From: Actinomycetota bacterium
Lineage (GTDB): Bacteria; Actinomycetota; Thermoleophilia; Solirubrobacterales; Solirubrobacteraceae
Assembly (NCBI GenBank): GCA_009699245.1
Contig: WLOQ01000003.1
Coordinates: 1-64,000, forward strand
Direction: 5' to 3'
DNA: 64,000 nucleotides
Shown piece by piece: positions 16,448 through 24,633 of the stretch. Position numbers and translations under genes: made by a program. A model generated the notes under the pieces. It saw only the letters and a program-made list of their open reading frames with translations, made no database searches and was not told where the DNA came from. Numbering within the stretch: the stretch's first letter is position 1; the number at the start of each line of letters is the position of its first letter.

Positions 16448-17706
16448 GCGAGCGTCTCCAGGCACCGCGCGGCACGTTCGACGTGCTCCCGGAGCAGTCC
16501 GCGCTGCGCGCCCAGGTCGAGGAGGTCGCGCGCCGCGTGCTCGAGTCGGCGGGCTACCGCCGCATCGAGACTCCGGCGTTCGAGGACACCGACGTCTTCC
16601 GCCGCGCGGTGGGCGCGTCGACCGACATCGTGCAGAAGGAGATGTACACCTTCGAGGACGCCGGCGGACGGTCGCTGACGCTGCGTCCGGAGGTGACGGC
16701 GCCGATCGTGCGCGCCTATCTCGAGCACGGCATGCACAAGCTCGCGCAGCCGGTGAAGCTCTGGTACCTGTCGAGCTGCTTCCGCTACGAGCGCGCGCAG
16801 GCCGGGCGCTACCGCCAGTTCTGGCAGATCGGCGCCGAGGCGCTCGGGAGCGACGATGCGGCGGTCGACGCCGAGTCGATCCTGCTCCTGCACACGATTC
16901 TCGCCGAGCTCGGGGTCGCCGGCATGCGCCTGCGCATCGCGAGCCTCGGGACGCCCGCATCCCGCGCGCACTACCGCGAGCTCCTGCAGGACCACCTGCG
17001 CCGCCACGAGGACGAGCTCGCGGCTGAGGTGCGCGAGCGCATCGATCTCAACCCGCTGCGCGCGTTCGACAGCGATCACCCAGGCACGCGCACCGTCATG
17101 GCCAAGGCGCCGGTCCTCATGGACCACCTCGACGACGCCGATCGCGACCATTTCGCGTCCGTCCTCGGGATGCTCGAAGCCGCACACATCCCGTATGAGG
17201 TCGACGGCACGCTCGTGCGCGGGCTCGACTACTACACGCGCACCGTCTTCGAGTTCACGAGCGACGCGCTCGGCGCCCAGAGCGGCGTGGGGGGCGGCGG
17301 CCGCTACGACGGCCTCGCCGAGCAGCTCGGCGGGAGCCCGGTCTGCGGGATGGGCTGGGCGGCTGGGGTGGAGCGCATGCTCCTCGCGGCCGAACATCTT
17401 CCAGTGCCCGAGCCCATCTGCGATCTCTACGTCGCGATGGCGCAGGGGACGCCGGCTGAGCGCGTGCAGGCCTTTGCGCTCGCCGCGGAGGCGCGCAGCG
17501 CCGGGGTTCCGACGCAGCTCGAGCTCGCGGGCCGCTCACTGAAGGGGCAGTTCAAGCAGGCAGATCGGTGCGGTGCGGCCTATGTCGCAATCCTGGGTCC
17601 GGAGGGGATCGAGTTGAAGGACATGCAGACCGGAGCGCAGGAATCGCTCGACACCTCGGCCGCCGTCGTCGCGCACGTGCTGCGCGGGAGGCACGCCGAT
17701 GCGTGA
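16444..17706 (+). CDS. hisS: Histidyl-tRNA synthetase
   Basis: A 420-residue class II synthetase of normal length. The class II motif 2 region reads YERAQAGRYRQFWQIGAEAL, and the histidine-specific motifs are LVRGLDYYTRTVFEF and GGGGRYDGLAEQLGG. The C-terminal anticodon-binding domain covers about residues 325-420. The GTG start overlaps the MBL hydrolase stop (GTGA), and the stop lies 8 bases inside aspS, so the three genes are one transcript. Confidence 0.97.
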   Translation: MSERLQAPRGTFDVLPEQSALRAQVEEVARRVLESAGYRRIETPAFEDTDVFRRAVGASTDIVQKEMYTFEDAGGRSLTLRPEVTAPIVRAYLEHGMHKLAQPVKLWYLSSCFRYERAQAGRYRQFWQIGAEALGSDDAAVDAESILLLHTILAELGVAGMRLRIASLGTPASRAHYRELLQDHLRRHEDELAAEVRERIDLNPLRAFDSDHPGTRTVMAKAPVLMDHLDDADRDHFASVLGMLEAAHIPYEVDGTLVRGLDYYTRTVFEFTSDALGAQSGVGGGGRYDGLAEQLGGSPVCGMGWAAGVERMLLAAEHLPVPEPICDLYVAMAQGTPAERVQAFALAAEARSAGVPTQLELAGRSLKGQFKQADRCGAAYVAILGPEGIELKDMQTGAQESLDTSAAVVAHVLRGRHADA

Positions 17707-19492
17707 GGCGCCGAAGGGCAATCGCTTTCGCGACACCTGGGGCGGCACCGTGCGCTCCGAGCGTGCGGGCCAGGAGATCCGCGTCGCGGGCTGGGTCCAC
17801 CGGCGCCGCGACCATGGCGGCCTGGTCTTCATCGACCTGCGCGACCGCTCCGGCATCGTCCAGCTCGTCTTCCATCCGGAATCCGCGGGCGGCGCCTTCG
17901 CGCTCGCCGAGGCGCTGCGCCCCGAGCATGTCGTGACGGTCCGCGGCACGGTCGAGCTGCGCGAGCCCGCGAACATCAACCCGAACCTCGCGACCGGCGA
18001 GATCGAGATCGCCGTCCTTGACGCCGAGGCGCTCGCCGAGAGCGACACGCCGCCGTTTGCCATCGATGAGGACACGCCGGTCGACGAGACGCTGCGCCTG
18101 CGCTACCGCTGGCTCGACCTGCGCCGTCAGGGCATGCTCGACGCGATGCTCACGCGCACGCTCATCGTGCGCACCATGCGCGAGGTGCTCGACCGCCGCG
18201 ACTTCCTCGAGCTCGAGACGCCGATCCTCACGCGCTCGACGCCTGAGGGGGCGCGCGACTTCCTCGTCCCCAGTCGGATGAACCCCGGGAGCCTCTACGC
18301 GCTCCCGCAGTCGCCACAGCTCTTCAAACAGCTCTTCATGATGGCCGGCTACGAGCGCTACTACCAGGTGGCGCGGTGCTTCCGCGACGAGGATCTGCGC
18401 GCGGACCGTCAGCCCGAGTTCACGCAGCTCGACGTCGAGATGGCCTTCGTCGAAGAGGACGACGTCATCGAGCTCATGGAGGCCGTGATGGGCGCCGTCT
18501 TCGCGGCGACCGACTTCGGTGTGCCGCCCACGCCGTGGCCGCGCCTCTCGTATGACGAGGCGGTCGCACGGTTCGGCAACGACCGCCCGGACACACGCTT
18601 CGGCCTGGAGATCCACGACGTCGGCGCGCTCGTCGACGGCTGCGACTTCAAGGTCTTCCAGGGCGTCCTCGACGGCGGCGGCGTGGTCCGCGCGCTGAAC
18701 GCCGGTCCGCGCGAGCTCTCGCGCTCGGAGCTCGACGGTCTCAACGAGGTCGTCCAGATCCACGGCGCCAAGGCCGCCGCGCCGATCTACGTCGAGAACG
18801 GCGGCTGGGCCGGGAACCTGGCGAAGTTCTTCACCGCCGAGCAGATCGCGGCGGTCAACGCCGAGCTCGAGGCCAAGGACGGCGACCTCCTGCTCTTCGT
18901 CGCCGATCAGGCGAAGGTCGCCGCCGCGTCGCTCGGCGCGCTGCGCCTGCACCTGGGCGAGCGCTTCGGGCTGATCCCCGAGGGGCGTCACGATGCGCTG
19001 TGGATCACCGACTTCCCGATGTTCGAGCGTGACGAGTCGACTCCGGCGCGTCCGCGCTGGGCCGCGCTCCATCACCCCTTCACCGCGCCGCGCGGCGACC
19101 TCGACGACCCGGCGAACGTCCTCTCGCGCGCGTACGACCTCGTGCTCGACGGCGTGGAGATCGGGGGCGGGTCGATCCGTATCCACACCCCCGAGGTCCA
19201 GCAGGCGGTCTTCGAGCACCTCGGGCTCGATGGGGAGGAAGCACAGGAGCGCTTCGGCTTCCTGCTCGACGCGCTGCGCTTCGGCGCCCCGCCGCACGGC
19301 GGCATCGCGATGGGGATCGATCGCGTTGCTGCGCTCATCAGCGGCCGCGACTCGATCCGCGACGTGATCGCGTTCCCGAAGACCGCGAGCGGCGCGGACC
19401 CCCTGACCGGCGCGCCGTCCCCAGTTGACCCTGCCCAGCTGCGTGAGCTCGGTCTGCGCTCCGCGGTGGAGCCGCCGGCAGCGGGATCCTGA
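17699..19492 (+). CDS. aspS: Aspartyl-tRNA synthetase
   Basis: A 597-residue bacterial-type AspRS. An N-terminal OB-fold anticodon domain (about 1-110, containing VAGWVHRRRDHGGLVF) precedes the class II core. Motif 2 is FRDEDLRADRQPEFTQLDVE, motif 3 is GGIAMGIDRV, and the bacterial GAD insertion lies between. Whether it is discriminating or also charges tRNA-Asn cannot be decided here, since no asnS or gatCAB gene is in the window. It overlaps hisS by 8 bases. Confidence 0.97.
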   Translation: MREAPKGNRFRDTWGGTVRSERAGQEIRVAGWVHRRRDHGGLVFIDLRDRSGIVQLVFHPESAGGAFALAEALRPEHVVTVRGTVELREPANINPNLATGEIEIAVLDAEALAESDTPPFAIDEDTPVDETLRLRYRWLDLRRQGMLDAMLTRTLIVRTMREVLDRRDFLELETPILTRSTPEGARDFLVPSRMNPGSLYALPQSPQLFKQLFMMAGYERYYQVARCFRDEDLRADRQPEFTQLDVEMAFVEEDDVIELMEAVMGAVFAATDFGVPPTPWPRLSYDEAVARFGNDRPDTRFGLEIHDVGALVDGCDFKVFQGVLDGGGVVRALNAGPRELSRSELDGLNEVVQIHGAKAAAPIYVENGGWAGNLAKFFTAEQIAAVNAELEAKDGDLLLFVADQAKVAAASLGALRLHLGERFGLIPEGRHDALWITDFPMFERDESTPARPRWAALHHPFTAPRGDLDDPANVLSRAYDLVLDGVEIGGGSIRIHTPEVQQAVFEHLGLDGEEAQERFGFLLDALRFGAPPHGGIAMGIDRVAALISGRDSIRDVIAFPKTASGADPLTGAPSPVDPAQLRELGLRSAVEPPAAGS

Positions 19493-19553
19493 CGACGGCT
19501 GCACGACGCCGCCGCGCATTCAAGCGGCGCGCGTCCGTGGCCGATGGAACAGC

Positions 19554-20168
19554 GTGCAGCAGATCTCTCCACCCCTGCGCATCGCCCTCGTGGCGGTGCT
19601 CGTGCTTGCGGTCCTGTGGTTCGTCGCGCTGCGCCCGAAGTCCGACTCCGGTGCCGACGCGCCGCTGGCCACCACCACCACCACGCAGGGGCTTCCCGCC
19701 GCGGTGAAGAAGGCGCAGGATGCCGTGACGACCGCCAACGGCGCTGTCACGACCGCCGAGCAGCCCGCCGAGGCTCCGCAGACCACCACGGGCTCCGGGG
19801 AGGCGCAGAAGCCGGCGACGGGCACCTCCGGCGTCACCGGGAACCCGGAACAGGACGAGCTGGTCCGTGCCCTCGACGCCGGCAACGTCGTCGTCCTGCT
19901 GTTCCGCGATGCCTCGACCGTCAGCGACGCGGTCATCCGCGCCGCGAGCGCCGGCGTGCAGGGGCGCGATCGTGTCGTTCTGCGTGTCGTGCCGATCGGT
20001 CAGGTTGGGCAGTACCCGGACTTCACGACGAGCGCGGCGGTGGCCCAGGCGCCGACGGTGCTCGTGATCGCGCCGTCCCGTCGCGCCCAGTCGATCGTCG
20101 GCTACACGACGTCGGCCGAGATCGGCCAGGCGATCGGCGACGTGCGCCGCGCCGCCGTCACCGGCTGA
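19554..20168 (+). CDS. Membrane-anchored thioredoxin-fold-like protein
   Basis: A 204-residue protein of unknown function. A single N-terminal helix (about residues 8-26) is followed by a Thr/Ala/Pro-rich linker (about 30-100) and a C-terminal domain of about 100 residues. That domain resembles a thioredoxin fold: ELVRALDAGNVVVLLFRD, RVVPIGQV, the cis-Pro-like APTVLVI and SIVGYTTSAEI. It has no cysteine, so it cannot do thiol chemistry. The GTG at 19554 places the start just before the membrane helix. It lies between aspS and the IscU-MnmA gene, which suggests a protein-binding role, but nothing proves it. Confidence 0.65.
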   Translation: MQQISPPLRIALVAVLVLAVLWFVALRPKSDSGADAPLATTTTTQGLPAAVKKAQDAVTTANGAVTTAEQPAEAPQTTTGSGEAQKPATGTSGVTGNPEQDELVRALDAGNVVVLLFRDASTVSDAVIRAASAGVQGRDRVVLRVVPIGQVGQYPDFTTSAAVAQAPTVLVIAPSRRAQSIVGYTTSAEIGQAIGDVRRAAVTG

Positions 20169-20185
20169 GCGACGGCGCGTCGGCC

Positions 20186-20191
20186 TAGACT
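20186..20191 (+). promoter_or_regulatory. Putative -10 box (TAGACT) of the mnmA fusion
   Basis: TAGACT ends 5 bases before the GTG at 20197 and 8 bases before the ATG at 20200. There is no Shine-Dalgarno, which suggests a leaderless message and a second promoter inside the hisS-aroE operon. Confidence 0.45.
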
Positions 20192-20199
20192 CGGCCGTG

Positions 20200-21618
20200 A
20201 TGGCCGACGAGCGCTTCGAGGAGCACCTGCGCTTTCCGCAGGGCCGCGGCCACGAGCCGCGCGGCGCCCACGCCGGCGTCGCCGGCGGTGCCCGCTGCGG
20301 CGACGTCGTGCGCGTCGACCTCCGCGTCGAAGGCGATCTCGTCGCCGATGCCGGGTTCGCCGCCGAGGGCTGCGGCGCGACGCACGCAGCGGCGAGCGCC
20401 GCTGTGGAGCTCGTGCGCGGCCGTCCGGTGCTGGACGCGGCGCGCGTCGGCACGGGAGCGATCAGCGACGCGCTCGGCGGGCTCAGCGCCGGGAAGATCC
20501 ACGCGGCCGAGCTCGCCGCCGACGCCCTCGCGAGCGCGCTCGGCGCGGCGGTCGCCGCCGACGGCGCCCTGGCGCCGCCAGCTTCCGGCGAGCGCCTCTT
20601 GGTCGCGATGAGCGGCGGCGTGGACAGCGCCGTGGCCGCCCTGCGCAGCGCCGAGACGGGCGCGGAGATCGTCGCCGTGACGCTCGAGCTCTGGCGCGAC
20701 GAGGCGAACGACGCTGAGGGCTCGTGCTGCTCGGCGGTCGCGGTGCGCCGTGCCCGCTCGGTGGCCCACAGCATGGGGATTCCCCATCTGACGCTCGACC
20801 TGCGCGAGGCCTTCCGCGTCGGCGTCGTCGAGCCCTGGGTCGCGGCTCACGCCGCCGGGCTCACGCCCAACCCGTGCGTGCGCTGCAACGGCGAGGTGCG
20901 GCTCGACGCGATGGTCGCGCTGGCCGACAGGATCGCCGCAGCGGCACTCGTCACCGGGCACTACGCGCGCGTGGGGGAGGACGGGCTTCTGCGCAGCGCG
21001 GTCGACGCGGACAAGGACCAGAGCTACATGCTCGCCGCGCTCGACCAGGCGAGCATCGCGCGCCTGCGCTTTCCGCTCGGTGAGCTCACCAAGCCCGAGG
21101 TCCGCGAACTCGCCGCCCGAGCGGGCCTGCCCGTCGCGCGCCAGCCCGACTCACAGGACCTGTGCTTCCTCGCCGGCACGACCCGCGAGGCGTTCCTCGC
21201 GCGGCACGGCGGGCCCGCGCGCCGCCCGGGCGCGCTCGTCGACGCCGACGGCCGCGTCGTCGGGCGCCATGACGGCGCGCACGCCTACACGGTCGGGCAG
21301 CGCCGCGGGCTCGGCGGAGGCGGCGGAACGCACACGCCGCTCTACGTCACCGCCACCGATGTCGAGCAGAACACGGTGACCGTCGGGCCGCGCGCGAGCC
21401 TGCGCACAGCGCGGGTGCACCTGCGCGACGTGCGCCTCCACCGGCCCGCCTCCGAGGTCGCTCAGGCGCGCCTGCGCTACCACGCGACGCCGGTGCCCTG
21501 CACGCTCGACGGTGAGCTTCTGGAGCTCCACGAGCCGGTCTGGGGGATCGCTCCGGGGCAGACCGCCGTCCTGCTTGAGGGCGACCGCGTGCTGGGATGC
21601 GCGACAATCGCCCGATGA
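20200..21618 (+). CDS. mnmA: IscU-like domain fused to tRNA 2-thiouridylase MnmA
   Basis: A 472-residue fusion. Residues 1-125 resemble the IscU/NifU scaffold: RCGD with Cys33, EGCGATHAA with Cys58, and LGGLSAGKIHAAEL with His101. The third scaffold cysteine, normally right after this His, is Ala102. Residues 130-472 are MnmA, which inserts sulphur at U34 of Lys, Glu and Gln tRNAs. This part has the ATP loop MSGGVDSA, NPCVRCN (Cys226, Cys229), DSQDLCFL (Cys322) and YTVGQRRGL. The CxxC plus distant Cys set differs from the DxxC of Escherichia coli and would suit a cluster-binding MnmA. The ATG is preferred to a GTG one codon upstream. The stop overlaps the alaS start (ATGA). Confidence 0.93.
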   Translation: MADERFEEHLRFPQGRGHEPRGAHAGVAGGARCGDVVRVDLRVEGDLVADAGFAAEGCGATHAAASAAVELVRGRPVLDAARVGTGAISDALGGLSAGKIHAAELAADALASALGAAVAADGALAPPASGERLLVAMSGGVDSAVAALRSAETGAEIVAVTLELWRDEANDAEGSCCSAVAVRRARSVAHSMGIPHLTLDLREAFRVGVVEPWVAAHAAGLTPNPCVRCNGEVRLDAMVALADRIAAAALVTGHYARVGEDGLLRSAVDADKDQSYMLAALDQASIARLRFPLGELTKPEVRELAARAGLPVARQPDSQDLCFLAGTTREAFLARHGGPARRPGALVDADGRVVGRHDGAHAYTVGQRRGLGGGGGTHTPLYVTATDVEQNTVTVGPRASLRTARVHLRDVRLHRPASEVAQARLRYHATPVPCTLDGELLELHEPVWGIAPGQTAVLLEGDRVLGCATIAR

Positions 21619-24212
21619 CGATGACGTCGGACGAGATTCGCGAGTGCTTCCTGGGCTATTTCGAGGGGCGCGGCCACCTGCGCCGCCCCTCGGCATCGCT
21701 CGTTCCCGCGGCCTTCGACGCGTCCGTCCTGCTGACGACGGCGGGCATGCATCCGCTCAAGGGCTTCTTCCTGGGGATCGAGGAGCCCCCGGCGCAGCTG
21801 CTCACGAGCTGCCAGAAGTGCTTCCGCACGACCGACATCGAGAACGTCGGCAACACGTCGCGCCACCTGACTTTCTTCGAGATGCTCGGGAACTTCTCGA
21901 TCGGCGGGTATTTCAAGGAGGGCGCGATCCAGCAGGCGTGGGACCTCTCGCTGAACGGGTTCGGCTTCCGCTCCGAGGACATCTGGGTCACCGTGTTCGA
22001 AGGGGACGACGAGCTCGGCCTCGGCCCCGACGAGGAGGCGATCGCGATCTGGGAGGCGCTGGGCGTGCCGCGCGAGCGGATCGTCCTCTGCCCGCGATCG
22101 GAGAACTTCTGGCAGGCAGGCCCGACCGGGCCGTGCGGTCCGTGCAGCGAGCTCTATCTCGACCGGGGCCTTGAGTTCGGCTCTCCGGACGACCTTCCGG
22201 GCGGCGAGAACGAGCGCTTCCTGGAGTACTGGAACCTCGTGTTCATGCAGTTCGACCAGGACCTCACGCCCGACGGTCCGGTCCTCACCCCGCTGCCGGC
22301 GCCGTCGATCGACACGGGACTCGGTCTCAACCGCATGGCGCTGATCCAGCAGGGTGCGGCGACGATCTTCGAGACCGACCAGTTCGCACCGCTGATGGCG
22401 CTCGGGCGCGAGCTCGGCTCGTCGAGCGACGACGAGCGCGCGCTGCGCATCCTCGCGGACCATTCGCGCGCGATGACGTTCCTCATCGGGGACGGCGTCG
22501 TGCCCTCGAACGAGGACCGCGGCTACATCCTGCGCCGCGTCATGCGCCGTGCCGTCCAGCAGGGCACGCGGATCGGGATCGAGGGCCTCTTCCTGCCCCG
22601 GTACGCCGAGCAGGTCATCGAGATCATGGGCGGCGCCTATCCCGATCTCGTCGAGCAGCGCGACACGATCGTCAAGTGGGCCGCGGCCGAGGAGGAGGGC
22701 TTCAAGCGCACGCTCGAGCAGGGCACGCGCCTGCTCGACGACCTGCTCGCCAAGGGTGCCGTCGGCGCGCAGGACGCCTTCCGCCTCCACGACACCTTCG
22801 GCTTTCCGATCGAGCTCACGCGCGAGATCGCGCAGGAGCGCGGTGTGCCGTTCAGCGGCGAGGCGGAGTTCACGCAGCTCATGGATGCCCAGCGCGCCCG
22901 CTCGGCGGCCGGGCCCGGTACGCGCAAGGTCGGCCGCTCGGAGGAGGCGATCCGTGAGCTCGGCGCCGAGCCTGCGCAGTTCGTCGGGTATGAGGAGCTC
23001 GAGGTGCACACCGTCGTGCAGGGTGTGGCACAAGACGACGGGCGCGTCCTGCTGAAGCTCGCCGAATCGCCCTTCTACGCGCAGGGCGGCGGCCAGGTCG
23101 CCGACGTCGGCGTGCTCACGGGGGAGGACGGCGCACCGCTCGCCGCCGTCGTCGATGTCGTGCGGGCCGGCGACGACCAGGCGCTCGTCATCGACGGTGG
23201 CACGCTCGAGCCGGGAACGCGCGTTGTCGCGACCGTCGACCGGGCCGCGCGCCATGCGACCGCCTGCAACCACACGGCGACGCACCTGCTCCATGCGGCG
23301 CTGCGTGAGCGCCTCGGCGACCATGTGCGCCAGGCCGGGTCCTATGTCGGTCCCGACAAGCTCCGGTTCGACTTCACGCACACCGAGCGCCTGAGCGAGG
23401 AGGACCGCCGCCACGTCGAGGACGAGGTCAACCGGATGATCCTCGAGAGCCTCCCGGTGCGGCCGCTGACGACGACGCTCACCGAGGCGAAGTCCCTGGG
23501 AGCCATGGCGCTCTTCGGGGAGAAGTACGGGGACGTCGTGCGGATGGTCGAGATCGGTGACGGCTCACGCTCGCGCGAGCTCTGCGGCGGCACGCACGTC
23601 CGTACGACGTCGGAGATCGGTCTGCTGCGCATCACGAGCGAAGGCTCGAGCGCGGCGAACGTCCGGCGCATCGAGGCCGTGACCGGTCCTGTCGCCGTCG
23701 GGCTGCTGCGCGAGCACGATGCCCTGTTGCGCCAGGCTGCAGATGATCTGCGCACGTCGCCGGATCAGGTTCCGGCGGCCATCGCGGCGCTGCGCGAGCG
23801 CGCGGCTGCTGCCAAGGACAAGGGTGGCGCCGCCGGCGGCGCCGACGTCGACGCGCTCGCGGCACAGGCGCGCGAGGTGGCCGGGGCGAAGGTCCTGACG
23901 GTGGCCGTCGAGGTCGCCGACGCGAAGGACCTCATGACGCTCGCCGATCAGCTCCTCGGGCGACTCGGCGACGAGGCCGCAGTCGTGCTCGGTGGGGCGG
24001 CCGACGGCCGTGTCCAGCTCGTCGCCGGCGTCACGCCGGCGCTCGTCGCGCGCGGCGTGCGTGCCGGCGAGGTGGTCCGTGCCGCGGCCGAGGTGGCGGG
24101 CGGCGGCGGTGGCGGGAAGGACACCATGGCGCAGGCGGGCGGGCGCGATCCCGCAAAGCTCCCGCAGGCCCTCGAGGCCGCCGGCGCGACGATCGAGGCC
24201 GCGCTGTCTTAA
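21615..24212 (+). CDS. alaS: Alanyl-tRNA synthetase
   Basis: An 865-residue AlaRS with all usual parts: class II catalytic core (about 1-240, motif SCQKCFRTTDIENVGNTSRH), tRNA-recognition domain, editing domain with the metal sites HTATH and CGGTH, and C-terminal DHHA1 domain ending in a glycine-rich segment (GGGGKDTMAQAGG). The ATG at 21615 forms an ATGA overlap with the mnmA stop and is preferred over an upstream in-frame ATG inside mnmA. It charges tRNA-Ala and clears mischarged Ser- and Gly-tRNA-Ala. ruvX follows after 4 bases. Confidence 0.97.
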   Translation: MTMTSDEIRECFLGYFEGRGHLRRPSASLVPAAFDASVLLTTAGMHPLKGFFLGIEEPPAQLLTSCQKCFRTTDIENVGNTSRHLTFFEMLGNFSIGGYFKEGAIQQAWDLSLNGFGFRSEDIWVTVFEGDDELGLGPDEEAIAIWEALGVPRERIVLCPRSENFWQAGPTGPCGPCSELYLDRGLEFGSPDDLPGGENERFLEYWNLVFMQFDQDLTPDGPVLTPLPAPSIDTGLGLNRMALIQQGAATIFETDQFAPLMALGRELGSSSDDERALRILADHSRAMTFLIGDGVVPSNEDRGYILRRVMRRAVQQGTRIGIEGLFLPRYAEQVIEIMGGAYPDLVEQRDTIVKWAAAEEEGFKRTLEQGTRLLDDLLAKGAVGAQDAFRLHDTFGFPIELTREIAQERGVPFSGEAEFTQLMDAQRARSAAGPGTRKVGRSEEAIRELGAEPAQFVGYEELEVHTVVQGVAQDDGRVLLKLAESPFYAQGGGQVADVGVLTGEDGAPLAAVVDVVRAGDDQALVIDGGTLEPGTRVVATVDRAARHATACNHTATHLLHAALRERLGDHVRQAGSYVGPDKLRFDFTHTERLSEEDRRHVEDEVNRMILESLPVRPLTTTLTEAKSLGAMALFGEKYGDVVRMVEIGDGSRSRELCGGTHVRTTSEIGLLRITSEGSSAANVRRIEAVTGPVAVGLLREHDALLRQAADDLRTSPDQVPAAIAALRERAAAAKDKGGAAGGADVDALAAQAREVAGAKVLTVAVEVADAKDLMTLADQLLGRLGDEAAVVLGGAADGRVQLVAGVTPALVARGVRAGEVVRAAAEVAGGGGGGKDTMAQAGGRDPAKLPQALEAAGATIEAALS

Positions 24213-24216
24213 GGCG

Positions 24217-24633
24217 ATGCGCGTGCTCGCTCTCGACTACGGCTCGGCCCGGTGCGGGTGCGCGATGAGTGACCCCACGGGGACCCTCGCGACGCCGATC
24301 GACCCGGTGCTGCGTCCGGCGACCAAGGCGGGCCTGCGCACGCTCGCCCAGCTCGTCGAGGAGCGCGAGGTCGAGCGGGTGGTCCTCGGGCTGCCACTCT
24401 CGCTCTCCGGGGCGGACTCCGAGCAGACTCGCGAGACACGCCGCTTCGCCGACCGGCTGCGTTCGGCGCTCGGCGCCGACGTCCCCATCGATCTCTTCGA
24501 TGAGCGCTTCACGACCGCGATCGCGCAGCAGAACGGCGGCGATGCGGGGAGTTCCGAGGATTCCCGGGCGGCCGCCGTGCTGCTCGAAGACTGGCTGGCC
24601 CGCCATGGCCACGAGCACGGGCTGCGGGCATGA
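24217..24633 (+). CDS. ruvX: Putative pre-16S rRNA nuclease / Holliday junction resolvase YqgF
   Basis: A 138-residue RNase H-fold protein. It begins with LALDYGSARCG, in which the Asp is the first metal ligand of the family, and contains VVLGLPLSLSG and DERFTT, the other conserved blocks, plus a C-terminal Asp in DSRAAAVLLEDW. YqgF is implicated in 16S rRNA 5' end maturation. The alaS-ruvX-mltG-aroE order is widespread in Gram-positive bacteria. Its TGA overlaps the ATG of mltG. Confidence 0.93.
   Translation: MRVLALDYGSARCGCAMSDPTGTLATPIDPVLRPATKAGLRTLAQLVEEREVERVVLGLPLSLSGADSEQTRETRRFADRLRSALGADVPIDLFDERFTTAIAQQNGGDAGSSEDSRAAAVLLEDWLARHGHEHGLRA

Noticed and set aside
17552-19519. Very long minus-strand open frame opposite aspS (similar ones lie opposite alaS, dxs, recN and pilMN)
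   Set aside because: Their translations are low-complexity, rich in Arg, Asp, Glu and Val, without family motifs, and lie fully antisense to genes with intact catalytic motifs. High GC removes stop codons from the antisense frames.
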